A stretch of DNA of 64,000 bases from the NCBI RefSeq assembly GCF_900188145.1, contig NZ_FZOJ01000004.1, positions 186,001-250,000 of the forward strand, read 5' to 3'. Position numbers and translations under genes: made by a program. Of this stretch, positions 26,988 to 35,043 are shown piece by piece (position 1 is the stretch's first letter; each line of letters begins with the position of its first letter). Source of the stretch: Anaerovirgula multivorans. Its GTDB lineage: Bacteria > Bacillota > Clostridia > Peptostreptococcales > Natronincolaceae. The notes under the pieces are model-generated. The model searched no databases and was not told the DNA's origin. It saw nothing but the letters and a program-made list of their open reading frames with translations.

Positions 26988-27065
26988 AGAAAAGCCTGCA
27001 AAGAAAAAAGTGTTTTCTTTCTTGCAAGCTTCATCGCTTCATTAACATTACACACCGTTGTGTAA
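26988..27065 (-). promoter_or_regulatory. ANTAR antiterminator and terminator before eutS
   Basis: On the minus strand P1 is TTACAC, loop AACGGT, GTGTAA (27065-27048), with A1 and G4 in the loop. P2 is AAGC, loop GATGAA, GCTT (27039-27026); G4 is kept but position 1 is G. A terminator stem (AAGCTTGCAAGAAAGAAA with TTTTTTCTTTGCAGGCTT) begins inside P2 and ends near 26990, followed by TTCTATATTTTT. Confidence 0.82.
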
Positions 27066-27086
27066 TTATATTAAATTATTGATATT

Positions 27087-27115
27087 ATAATACCATAGTG
27101 TACTCTATATGACAA
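27087..27115 (-). promoter_or_regulatory. Promoter of the eut operon
   Basis: On the minus strand, TTGTCA (27115-27110), 17-base spacer, TATTAT (27092-27087). The predicted start lies about 15 bases before hairpin P1. Confidence 0.75.
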
Positions 27116-27272
27116 GCTTTTTCGACATAATTTTCTATATAATTTTACTATTTTACCGTTTGAAGGTCCTAAACCTTCTTAAGGTGCTTCTTTTTAACAC
27201 TTCAAATAAACCTATACAAATAACAATAAAAGCAATTATCATAATATTGTAATGTATTTCTCTTTACTCCAT

Positions 27273-27309
27273 AGAGTAAGGGAGAGTCCCATTGACTCTC
27301 CCTTACTCT
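27273..27309 (-). terminator. Terminator of the anti-sigma gene
   Basis: A perfect 16-base stem (27273-27288 with 27294-27309) around CCATT; its promoter-proximal arm overlaps the stop codon of the gene ending at 27308. Confidence 0.85.
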
Positions 27310-28615
27310 ATTTTATTTCTACAGAAATAATATTATCCTGCAGCTTAGCTGTATATACAATTTGCCCTATTTTTAATTGTAGATTTTCCTCTACTCCTTC
27401 AAAGATTATATCTCTTCTATGGGTAATGGTTCCATCTAACTTTTTATCATAGTCTATCGTATCTGTTCTAATAAATTTCAAACTCTTATTATCTCCTTTT
27501 AAGTCAACATCCAACAGGGTCATATCCTCTTCCGTCTCAATAGTTATATAGGTGTTGCCCTTCTCCACTCTGATATTTTCTATTTTAATTTCTCGATGAT
27601 CATATTCAATCACTTGAGGAAGTTCGACTTCTAATAGATCTATAGTCATATTCGGTCTTCGCAGAACCGATAACCCCTCAAGTTGAATTTCTAGCTTCTC
27701 CATATTCTGTGGTAGAGGTTCAAAAGCCAATCTAAAGGTATAGCCCTTCATATTCGTACTCATACCCATACCAGCACCTTGATTTCTTATCTCCCTACCA
27801 TTGGCCAGAAGCTTTATATTCATATCGCCAATCCTAGTTAGATCTCCTGTCATCTGTTCTTTAACAAGTTCCAATAGATTATTGATGCTTCCCTCTATCA
27901 AGGTTTGAGTAGGGGTAGCTGTTATCTTTTCGAACTTCACCTGTATCTCTTCAACTTCTATTGTCTTGTTTATGTTTTGTTTGATAGTATGTCCCATAGC
28001 TTTGTTTCTATCCAATGTAAAAGAAAGGGATGCAGTTTCTTGAAAATCATCTTTACCCAAGGTATATTGGAAGGTTAATTTTCTTTCAAACATCCATGGA
28101 GTGTCAAAGGCTGCAATGTATACAATCTCCTCTTGATTATCATCTATATAATTTCCCATACCACTCTTCATCCAATAACTCTTGAACAATCCTTTAAATT
28201 CCATATGATCATGATAGTTGTGAAGATGTTCCTCTAGATTCTTCACCCTATAAAAGGCCAGCATTTGATTATCATCCATCATAATCCCATCTAAGATAAC
28301 CTCTATGCCATTTTCAAAGGTATGGGATTGACCTATCTCTTGGCCTTTTCCCATTTGATTTAAATCCTTTAAACTTTCTGACATAACTGAATCATATCCC
28401 ATGATTTTTTTGCCATAATAAGCAAAGGTGTCAAAGTGATACCCTACAAAAAGAAAGAATACTAATACAACTGCTATAGCCTTGCTATTCCATGTAAATC
28501 TCTTTTTGTACTGTTGCCTTTTCAGTGCACTTCTTAATCTCTCCTCCATCTCCATAGGAGCTTCTATATGATCGTATTCTTTTTTCTTTTCCTGCAACAT
28601 TTTTTCTATGTCCAT
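27308..28615 (-). CDS. Membrane-anchored anti-sigma factor-like protein, DUF4179 type
   Basis: A 435-residue protein with a short cytoplasmic head (MEERLRSALKRQQYKKRF), one membrane helix (AIAVVLVFFLFVGYHFDTF, about residues 46-64) and a long extracellular part starting with the DUF4179 motif (YDSVMSESLKDLNQMGKGQEIGQS, then a GIEVILDGIMMDDNQMLAFY strand pair). The start overlaps the sigma gene's stop by one base, so the pair is coupled. It most likely holds the sigma factor inactive at the membrane; the signal is unknown. Confidence 0.82.
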   Translation of the reverse strand: MDIEKMLQEKKKEYDHIEAPMEMEERLRSALKRQQYKKRFTWNSKAIAVVLVFFLFVGYHFDTFAYYGKKIMGYDSVMSESLKDLNQMGKGQEIGQSHTFENGIEVILDGIMMDDNQMLAFYRVKNLEEHLHNYHDHMEFKGLFKSYWMKSGMGNYIDDNQEEIVYIAAFDTPWMFERKLTFQYTLGKDDFQETASLSFTLDRNKAMGHTIKQNINKTIEVEEIQVKFEKITATPTQTLIEGSINNLLELVKEQMTGDLTRIGDMNIKLLANGREIRNQGAGMGMSTNMKGYTFRLAFEPLPQNMEKLEIQLEGLSVLRRPNMTIDLLEVELPQVIEYDHREIKIENIRVEKGNTYITIETEEDMTLLDVDLKGDNKSLKFIRTDTIDYDKKLDGTITHRRDIIFEGVEENLQLKIGQIVYTAKLQDNIISVEIK

Positions 28616-29133
28616 TATCTTTTGCCACCTCCTAGTGCTACCTTCAATTTCTCAATCCCTGTAAATATCCTTGATTTTACCGTGCCTAATGGAGCATTGG
28701 TGATCTCAGCAATGGTTTCATAGTCATAGTCCATATAATATCTTAGCTTGATAGCCTCCTGCTGTTTGATATTTAGCTTCTTTAATTCTTGCTCCAAATC
28801 CATCGCTTCTTCACGATTCCTAATACTATCCTTCTCATCAGCAACTTCCCATTGTTCTAAATGTATTACTTTCTTTCTTTTTCTTATCAAATCTCTACAT
28901 TTGTTTACTAATATGGTTTTACTCCAGCTATAAAAAGCTTCTTCTTTTTTTAAAGTTTTTATCTTTTTATATAATATGACGATCATATCTTCAAGGGCAT
29001 CTAGGGCATCTTCACGATTTTGGGTATAAGTATAGGCTAGTTTATAATACTCTTCCTTCTTACCCATAATAATTTGTACCAATGCATCTTGATCCCCTGA
29101 CTTTGCTTTTTTTACTAGTTCATTGATTTCCAC
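28615..29133 (-). CDS. ECF-type RNA polymerase sigma factor
   Basis: A 172-residue sigma-70-family protein. Region 2 (YKLAYTYTQNREDALDALEDMIVILYKKI..FYSWSKTILVNKCRDLIRK) and region 4 (LNIKQQEAIKLRYYMDYDYETIAEITNAPLGTVKSRIFTGIEKLK) are intact, with no region 3. Start is GTG at 29133 with GGAGG seven bases upstream. Its partner anti-sigma gene follows directly. Confidence 0.9.
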   Translation of the reverse strand: MEINELVKKAKSGDQDALVQIIMGKKEEYYKLAYTYTQNREDALDALEDMIVILYKKIKTLKKEEAFYSWSKTILVNKCRDLIRKRKKVIHLEQWEVADEKDSIRNREEAMDLEQELKKLNIKQQEAIKLRYYMDYDYETIAEITNAPLGTVKSRIFTGIEKLKVALGGGKR

Positions 29134-29515
29134 CCTTCACCCTCCTTTGCTACTTATAAGAGTGTTTATCTATATAAAAAGTTCAAATTTTTTTATATCT
29201 TGCTTTCTATGGGTATGTACTTATAAGAAAGATTATGTGCAACAACGTTGAAACAGCAATGTATTAATGTAGGGGCGATCTATGGTCGCCTAAATATGAA
29301 TAAGACCTGGCGACCACAGGTCGCCCCTACAACATCGAACAATGATTTCTATTTCGCATGTTCTATCAAGGGCGAAACCGTAAACCGTGTATATTAAATT
29401 TTAAGTCTAAAGGCATATGTCTATATAGCTATAATATAATTATCAACATATATTTTAAACCGAATAATTATAAAAAACTCTATAAAGCAAAAAAAGACAG
29501 ATATTAAATATCTGC
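29134..29515. other. Intergenic region with a MITE-like inverted repeat
   Basis: No gene is visible in 380 bases. Contents: the inverted repeat at 29269-29331 and AT-rich flanks that should include the sigma gene promoter. Confidence 0.5.
29269..29331. repeat. MITE-like inverted repeat, GTAGGGGCGA type
   Basis: TGTAGGGGCGATC..GGTCGCC at 29269-29290 faces GGCGACCACAGG-TCGCCCCTACA at 29309-29331 with about 18 bases between. It is GC-rich against an AT-rich background. Similar elements are scattered in many Firmicutes genomes (from memory). Confidence 0.7.
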
Positions 29516-30073
29516 TTAAATAATATTTTCTGCAATTTTTTCTATCGTAGTACATTCATCCATACTTTTTTTTCGAAGATATTGGTATGCTTCCTCTTCT
29601 GAAAGATTCATTTTTTTCATTAATATTCCCTTTGCTTTATCTACTTTTTTTCTAGCTGACAAGGTTTTTTCTAATTTTTTTACCTTTGCCTCTAACATAG
29701 TAATTTTTTTGAGATTAGCTAGAGCAAATTCGATAATCTGATGTAGATGAATTGCATTTACCGGTTTAGTAATATAAGCAAAAATACTCATGTTTCCTAA
29801 TATTTCATAAAAGCTTTTGTCTGGATTACCTGTAATAAAGACTACCGTTGATATACCATCACCTTCGATAATCCGCCCCAATTCATAAGCGTTAATACCC
29901 CATATGTTTACATCAATTAGTACAAGGTGAGGTAGTATCTTTCGAGCAATTCTTAGCACCCCTGACCCATCAGTGGCTTCATAGATTTTATATCCTTTTT
30001 GAGCTAATATATTACAAATTTGCTTTCGTGATGTAGAACCACTGTCCGCCACAACAATACGGTAATTGTCCAT
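29516..30073 (-). CDS. ANTAR-domain response regulator next to glnA
   Basis: A 185-residue receiver-ANTAR protein. The receiver keeps Asp near 54 (VLIDVNIWGI) and the Lys in YITKPVN, but the acidic pocket is reduced (ADSGST instead of two acidic residues). A coiled coil (LEAKVKKLEKTLSARKKVD) leads to ANTAR (AKGILMKKMNLSEEEAYQYLRKKSMDECTTIEKIAENI). No kinase gene is near. A matching hexaloop hairpin lies in the glnA leader, so it may control nitrogen genes by antitermination, as reported for ANTAR proteins in other clostridia. GAGGTGG precedes the ATG. Confidence 0.88.
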   Translation of the reverse strand: MDNYRIVVADSGSTSRKQICNILAQKGYKIYEATDGSGVLRIARKILPHLVLIDVNIWGINAYELGRIIEGDGISTVVFITGNPDKSFYEILGNMSIFAYITKPVNAIHLHQIIEFALANLKKITMLEAKVKKLEKTLSARKKVDKAKGILMKKMNLSEEEAYQYLRKKSMDECTTIEKIAENII

Positions 30074-30088
30074 GTTACCACCTCAGTC

Positions 30089-30259
30089 CTAGTACCCTGC
30101 GTCACCTAAAATTATGTGTAATCTCTGGTTATATTTCCATATAACTGCGTTGTCGTCAATCGGAATACAACAACGGTATTTCTCAATCCTCCGCCTTGCT
30201 CTATGAAAATTTTCCTCAGAGCTTACAGCATTTTTTAAATGATGCAGGGCACTAACCAA
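30089..30259 (-). CDS. Possible 56-codon leader ORF before the ANTAR regulator
   Basis: The frame from TTG at 30259 to TAG at 30089 reads as convincing protein (LHHLKNAVSSEENFHRA, then CCIPIDDNAVIWKYNQRLH). It ends 15 bases before the regulator's ATG. No ribosome site precedes the TTG, which lies only about 15 bases after a TATAAT (30279-30274), so it could be leaderless, start elsewhere, or be a decayed gene. The same bases also form several helices (see findings), so a structured leader RNA is the alternative. I do not recognise the family. Confidence 0.45.
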   Translation of the reverse strand: MVSALHHLKNAVSSEENFHRARRRIEKYRCCIPIDDNAVIWKYNQRLHIILGDAGY

Positions 30260-30292
30260 ATGTTTTAATATCTATTATACACCTATTTTGAC

Positions 30293-30322
30293 AAGAAGGG
30301 TACCATAAATGGCACCCTTCTT
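30293..30322 (-). terminator. Terminator of glnA
   Basis: AAGAAGGGTACC at 30293-30304 pairs with GGCACCCTTCTT at 30311-30322 with one mismatch, directly after the glnA stop. Confidence 0.85.
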
Positions 30323-30324
30323 CA

Positions 30325-31659
30325 CTAAAATTTTCTTAAATATCTATCTAATTCCCATTGTGTCACATACTTGGAATATTCCTTCCATTCATACAATGCT
30401 GCATCCACAAACTTATTGCTAATATGTTTACCTAATGCTTCTTTCACAACTTCATCTTTTTCTAATTCTTGCACGGCTTCGTATAAATTGCCAGGTAATC
30501 CTACAATACCCTTTTCCTTCATTTCTTCTTCACTCATATGATACACATTGCTATTAACAGCTGGTGGTGGAGTCAATTTATTTTTTATTCCATCTAATCC
30601 AGCCTTTAAGACTGCTGCTAATGCTAGGTATGGATTTGCAGATGGATCTGGATTTCTTAATTCAACTCTTGTAGAATTTCCTCTCTTAGCAGGTATTCTA
30701 ATCAATGGACTTCTGTTACTGGCTGACCAAGCGATAAGCACTGGCGCCTCATATCCTGGAACAAGTCTTTTATAGGAGTTTATTGTTGGATTCGTTATAG
30801 CAGCAAAACTTTTGGCGTGTTTTAATACTCCTGCCAGATAATAATACGCCGTTTCTGAAAGCTTCATTGGATCATTCTCATCATAGAAGGCATTTTTACC
30901 CTCTAATGTTGCTAATGACATATTTACATGCATTCCAGAACCATTGATACCGAACTTAGGCTTCGGCATGAAGGTAGCATGCAATCCATGTCTTTGAGCA
31001 ATAATTCTTACTGCCATTTTAAAGGTCATAATATTGTCCGCTGTTTTTAAAGCATCTGCATATTGGAAATCTATTTCATGTTGTCCTTGTGCTACCTCAT
31101 GATGTGAAGCTTCTATATTAAAGCCCATTTGCTTTAAGGTCGCCACCATATCTATTCTGGCATTACCACCTAAGTCTATTGGTGCTAAGTCAAAGTATCC
31201 TGCATTGTCATGGGTTTCAAGGGTAGGCTCTCCTTTTTCATTGGTATTGAATAAGAAAAATTCACATTCTGGACCTACATTCATAATATAGCCCATTTCT
31301 TCGGCTTCTTTAAGCACCTTCTTAAGAGCATTTCTTGGACATCCATCAAAGGGAGTGCCGTCAGGTCTGTAGACATCGCAAACCAATCTTGCTTCCTTGA
31401 CTTGCCCACTCCAGGGAAACACTGTAAAGGTTGATAAGTCTGGCCGAAGATACATATCAGACTCTTCAATTCTTACAAATCCATCTATAGAGGAACCATC
31501 AAACATAATTTCATTATCTAATGCCTTTCCTAATTCCTCAATGGTAATGGAGACATTTTTCATTACTCCCATAATATCTGTAAATTGCAAATGAATGAAT
31601 TCTACCCCTAATTCCTCTGCATGTTTTAAAAGTTCTTCTTTACTATAATTCTTTTTCAT
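30325..31659 (-). CDS. glnA: Glutamine synthetase type I
   Basis: A 444-residue enzyme making glutamine from glutamate, ammonia and ATP; the length fits the GSI-alpha subtype of Gram-positives. Motifs are present: [59 protein letters not shown] and [32 protein letters not shown]. No adenylylation-site Tyr loop of the beta subtype is evident. ATG at 31659 has GGAGG eight bases upstream; the longer frame lacks one. A promoter, hexaloop hairpin and terminator precede it. Confidence 0.97.
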   Translation of the reverse strand: MKKNYSKEELLKHAEELGVEFIHLQFTDIMGVMKNVSITIEELGKALDNEIMFDGSSIDGFVRIEESDMYLRPDLSTFTVFPWSGQVKEARLVCDVYRPDGTPFDGCPRNALKKVLKEAEEMGYIMNVGPECEFFLFNTNEKGEPTLETHDNAGYFDLAPIDLGGNARIDMVATLKQMGFNIEASHHEVAQGQHEIDFQYADALKTADNIMTFKMAVRIIAQRHGLHATFMPKPKFGINGSGMHVNMSLATLEGKNAFYDENDPMKLSETAYYYLAGVLKHAKSFAAITNPTINSYKRLVPGYEAPVLIAWSASNRSPLIRIPAKRGNSTRVELRNPDPSANPYLALAAVLKAGLDGIKNKLTPPPAVNSNVYHMSEEEMKEKGIVGLPGNLYEAVQELEKDEVVKEALGKHISNKFVDAALYEWKEYSKYVTQWELDRYLRKF

Positions 31660-31694
31660 CACAGTGACCTCCTTAATATTATTAATAATAAAAA

Positions 31695-31757
31695 TAAAAA
31701 AAGCGACCACAACAGAAGGGATACTTGATTCCTTTTTGATGCGGACGCCTTTGCCCG
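31695..31757 (-). promoter_or_regulatory. glnA leader: ANTAR-type hexaloop hairpin overlapping a terminator
   Basis: On the minus strand CGGGC, loop AAAGGC, GTCCG (31757-31742) has A1 and G4 in a six-base loop. A terminator arm GCGTCCGC (31748-31741) pairs with GTGGTCGC (31710-31703, one mismatch and one wobble), followed by seven T. The arm overlaps the hairpin's 3' side, so they exclude each other. A clear second hexaloop was not found. Confidence 0.65.
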
Positions 31758-31784
31758 AAATAAATATATTTTTTTATGATAATG

Positions 31785-31813
31785 ATTATATGATAAAAAT
31801 GAAAATTATGCAA
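31785..31813 (-). promoter_or_regulatory. Promoter of glnA
   Basis: On the minus strand, TTGCAT (31813-31808), 17-base spacer, TATAAT (31790-31785). It stands just behind the gatB stop. Confidence 0.75.
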
Positions 31814-31815
31814 CC

Positions 31816-33261
31816 CTAAATTTGCACTTTTTTTAATTTTTCTTCAATAATTTCCTTTACTATCTGAGGATTGGCTTTTCCTTTTGTGGCTTTCATGGTT
31901 TGCCCCATAATATATCCTATTGCTTGAGGTTTACCATTTTTATAATCTTCTATAGCTTGTAGATTTTGTGATAGAACCTCCGCTGCTATTTTTTCCAACT
32001 CACTTGTATTACTGATCTGACTTAAACCCTTCTCCTCCACCAGTGCCTCTGGGGACTTATCTGTACGCACCATCTCATCAAAGATCTCTTTACCGGCGGT
32101 GCGACTGATTTTTCCTGTCTGAACTAGCTCTATTAGCTTCGCTAAATAGTTTGCCTTTATTGGTACTCCTTCTTCACTAATGTCTATATCTTTTAAAACT
32201 CTTAATAAGTCCACTGTTATCCAGTTAGCAGCTTCTATAGGGTTAGCACCACAGGATAATACCTCCTCAAAGTAATCTGCCAGTTCTTTTTGTCCTATTA
32301 AGATATCTACCTGCATTTCCTTTACTCCATGTTGTTGTATAATCCTTCTTTTTCTTTCCTCTGGAAGCTCTGGAATATTTTCAATAGCTCTTTTTAAGAA
32401 GTCCTCTTCAATCAAAACTGGTTTTAAATCTGGTTCGGGAAAATATCTGTAATCATGGGATTCCTCCTTAGATCGCATAGGTATGGTCTTCCCTTTTGCA
32501 GCATCCCACTTTCTGGTTTCCTGCTGAATTTTGTATTCTTCCTTGTATTGATATAATTCTCTTTGTCTTTTTTCTTCTTTTTCTAATGCCTTTAAAACTT
32601 CTTTAAAGGAGTTTAGGTTTTTAATCTCTACCCTTGTATTTAAAACTTCTGTTCCAATCTCTCTAATGGAAATGTTGGCATCGCATCTTAAGGAGCCCTG
32701 TTCCATTTTGCAATCAGAAATTTCAGCATACTGTAATATGGACTTTAAAGTTTTCAAAAAAGCCACAGCTTCTTCAGGCGATCTTAAATCTGGTTCTGTT
32801 ACAATCTCAATCAGAGGCACGCCCGTCCTATTGTAATCCACTAAACTAATAGGTTCATCCTCTAGATGAATAAGCTTTCCTGCATCCTCTTCTAAATGAA
32901 TCCTAGTAATGTTGATTCGTTTACTTTTTTCACCTAATGCTACATCTACATAACCCTTACTACAAATGGGTAAATCGAACTGAGAAATTTGATAAGCCTT
33001 AGGTAAATCTGGATAGAAGTAGTTTTTTCTATCAAATTTATTAATTCTATTTATCTCACAACTCAAAGCAGTTCCTGCCTTCACCGCTAAGGTCACCACT
33101 TCTTCATTTAGAACAGGTAGGGTTCCAGGCATGCCAGTACAAACTGGACAAGTGTTTTCATTTGGGGAACTCCCAAAGGTTGTTGGACAGGAGCAAAAAA
33201 TCTTAGACTTTGTAGCTAACTCAACATGTATTTCTAAACCTATAATCGTTTCAAATACCAT
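31816..33261 (-). CDS. gatB: Asp-tRNA(Asn)/Glu-tRNA(Gln) amidotransferase subunit B
   Basis: A 481-residue tRNA-binding kinase-like subunit. Diagnostic blocks are GLEIHVELATKSKIFC, NTCPVCTGMPGTLPVLN, FDRKNYFYPDLPKAYQISQ, NRTGVPLIEIVTEPDLRSPEEA, CKMEQGSLRCDANISIR and SHDYRYFPEPDL, with the C-terminal YqeY-like helical tail. The zinc-site Cys pairs are present. Start follows AGGAGG and lies three bases past the gatA stop. Confidence 0.97.
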   Translation of the reverse strand: MVFETIIGLEIHVELATKSKIFCSCPTTFGSSPNENTCPVCTGMPGTLPVLNEEVVTLAVKAGTALSCEINRINKFDRKNYFYPDLPKAYQISQFDLPICSKGYVDVALGEKSKRINITRIHLEEDAGKLIHLEDEPISLVDYNRTGVPLIEIVTEPDLRSPEEAVAFLKTLKSILQYAEISDCKMEQGSLRCDANISIREIGTEVLNTRVEIKNLNSFKEVLKALEKEEKRQRELYQYKEEYKIQQETRKWDAAKGKTIPMRSKEESHDYRYFPEPDLKPVLIEEDFLKRAIENIPELPEERKRRIIQQHGVKEMQVDILIGQKELADYFEEVLSCGANPIEAANWITVDLLRVLKDIDISEEGVPIKANYLAKLIELVQTGKISRTAGKEIFDEMVRTDKSPEALVEEKGLSQISNTSELEKIAAEVLSQNLQAIEDYKNGKPQAIGYIMGQTMKATKGKANPQIVKEIIEEKLKKVQI

Positions 33262-33263
33262 AA

Positions 33264-34736
33264 CTATACCTCCTTTAAAACTGGCATTACTTGGTGAATG
33301 CCTAGCTGTTGCTCTAAACTGTAGGCTGCCTTCAATAATTGCTTTTCTGAAAAATGATTGCCAATAAACTGTAGTCCTATTGGCAACTTAGATCTACTAA
33401 ACCCACAAGGTATGGAGATGGCAGGAACCCCTGCAATATTGATGCTTACTGTGTAAATGTCTGCTAAATACATTTGTAATGGATCTTCTAGCTTTTCTCC
33501 AATGTTAAAGGGTAGTATGGGAGAAGTAGGGCTCAATATAATATCATAGCTTTCGAAGGCGTTTGCAAAGCTATCCTTTATCTTACTTCGCAGTAGCATC
33601 GCCTTTTTGTAATAGGCATCATAGTATCCCGAGGATAGAACATAGGTCCCCATCATAATTCTTCTCTTTACTTCCTTTCCAAATGCCTCTGTACGGCTGT
33701 TTACAATCAATTCGTTTATTCCTTCAAAGCTATTAGATCGATAGCCATAACGAACCCCATCATACCTGGCAAGATTAGAGCTAGCCTCTGCTGAAGAAAT
33801 AATATAGTAAGCTGATAAAGCAGAATCCATAATTGGCAAAGAGAATTCCTCTAATATAGCCCCCATTTTTTCTAAGACTTCCATAGAATCCTTCATTGCC
33901 TTAGCAATCTCTGGATTTAGTCCAGCTTGAAAAAATTCCTTTGGTATACCTATTCTTAATCCTTTTATATCCTCCTGTAATTCTGATACATATTGACCTT
34001 CAATTTTTCCTTTATAGCTGGTGGTATCCATGCTATCCTGTCCCTGAATTGCCTGTAGACTTAGAGCACAGTCCTCAACAGTTCTAGTGAAGGGGCCGAT
34101 TTGGTCCAGGGAAGATCCAAAAGCAATCAACCCATATCTTGATACCAAACCATAGGTTGGCTTTAACCCAACAAGTCCACAAAAGGAGGCGGGCTGTCTT
34201 ATAGAACCTCCAGTATCAGAGCCAAAGGCGAGAGGAGCAAATCCTGCTGCCACAGCGGCTGCTGACCCACCAGATGAACCTCCTGGTACCTTCGTCGTAT
34301 CCCAAGGATTTTTAGTAGCAGTAAAGGCGGAGTTTTCCGTAGAGGAGCCCATAGCAAATTCATCCATATTGGTTTTCCCAATAATTATAGCTCCAGCCTC
34401 CTTTAGTTTTTTCACTACTGTTGCATCATAGGGAGGTACAAAATCCTCAAGCATTTTAGATGCACAGGTGGTTTTCATGCCTCTAGTACAAATATTGTCC
34501 TTGATGGCAATTGGAATCCCTGCCAGTAGTCCTACTTCTTCTCCCTTTAGCATCCTTGCATCTATAGCCTCTGCATCCCGTAAAGCGGCATCTTCATTTA
34601 AACTAATAAAGGCTTTTATACTACCATCAAACTTCCTTGCTCTATCTAAATAATCTTTTGTTATTTCTATAGCTGAGAAGTTCTTCTCTTTATATCCCTT
34701 TTGTATATCTTGTATTCTCATGGCTTCTACCTTCAT
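33264..34736 (-). CDS. gatA: Asp-tRNA(Asn)/Glu-tRNA(Gln) amidotransferase subunit A
   Basis: A 490-residue amidase that frees ammonia from glutamine. The amidase-signature triad region is intact: catalytic Lys in GIPIAIKDNI, and SSTENSAFTATKNPWDTTKVPGGSSGGSAAAVAAG followed by GSDTGGSIRQPASFCG with both Ser residues. AGGAG precedes the ATG. gatC lies ten bases upstream. Confidence 0.97.
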   Translation of the reverse strand: MKVEAMRIQDIQKGYKEKNFSAIEITKDYLDRARKFDGSIKAFISLNEDAALRDAEAIDARMLKGEEVGLLAGIPIAIKDNICTRGMKTTCASKMLEDFVPPYDATVVKKLKEAGAIIIGKTNMDEFAMGSSTENSAFTATKNPWDTTKVPGGSSGGSAAAVAAGFAPLAFGSDTGGSIRQPASFCGLVGLKPTYGLVSRYGLIAFGSSLDQIGPFTRTVEDCALSLQAIQGQDSMDTTSYKGKIEGQYVSELQEDIKGLRIGIPKEFFQAGLNPEIAKAMKDSMEVLEKMGAILEEFSLPIMDSALSAYYIISSAEASSNLARYDGVRYGYRSNSFEGINELIVNSRTEAFGKEVKRRIMMGTYVLSSGYYDAYYKKAMLLRSKIKDSFANAFESYDIILSPTSPILPFNIGEKLEDPLQMYLADIYTVSINIAGVPAISIPCGFSRSKLPIGLQFIGNHFSEKQLLKAAYSLEQQLGIHQVMPVLKEV

Positions 34737-34746
34737 CTTATCACTC

Positions 34747-35031
34747 CTATTCTACAATCTTTGGAAGTTCCAAGTAACTTTCTCTTTTACTCTTAGCGTT
34801 TTGGAACAATTCCTCCTGATCTTTAAAAGGTTGAACTTCGTCATCTCTAAATACCGAGATAGCATTTTCTCTTTCCCTCATATCAGTATTTGTGTAGTCT
34901 TCTCTATCAAGATTATCAAAGTGGGATAAAATACTATCAAACTCCTTTGCAAAGACAACAGCTTCCTCCTCAGTAAAATCTAGTTTTGCTAATTTGGCAA
35001 TGTATTGAATCTCCTCACTGGTTATCTTCAT
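34747..35031 (-). CDS. gatC: Asp-tRNA(Asn)/Glu-tRNA(Gln) amidotransferase subunit C
   Basis: A 94-residue scaffold subunit wrapping GatA and GatB. ITSEEIQYIAKLAKLDFTEEE and FDSILSHFDNLDREDYTNTD are typical, as is the final RDDEVQPF motif region. GGAGG lies eight bases before the ATG. Gene order aspS-gatC-gatA-gatB on one strand implies one transcript. Confidence 0.95.
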   Translation of the reverse strand: MKITSEEIQYIAKLAKLDFTEEEAVVFAKEFDSILSHFDNLDREDYTNTDMRERENAISVFRDDEVQPFKDQEELFQNAKSKRESYLELPKIVE

Positions 35032-35043
35032 CCTATATTCCTC

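Noticed and set aside
30089-30279. Considered 6S RNA, SRP RNA or a glutamine riboswitch
   Set aside because: It lacks the 6S central bubble layout, the SRP Alu and apical motifs and the glnA riboswitch core; it also lacks a terminator before the regulator gene.
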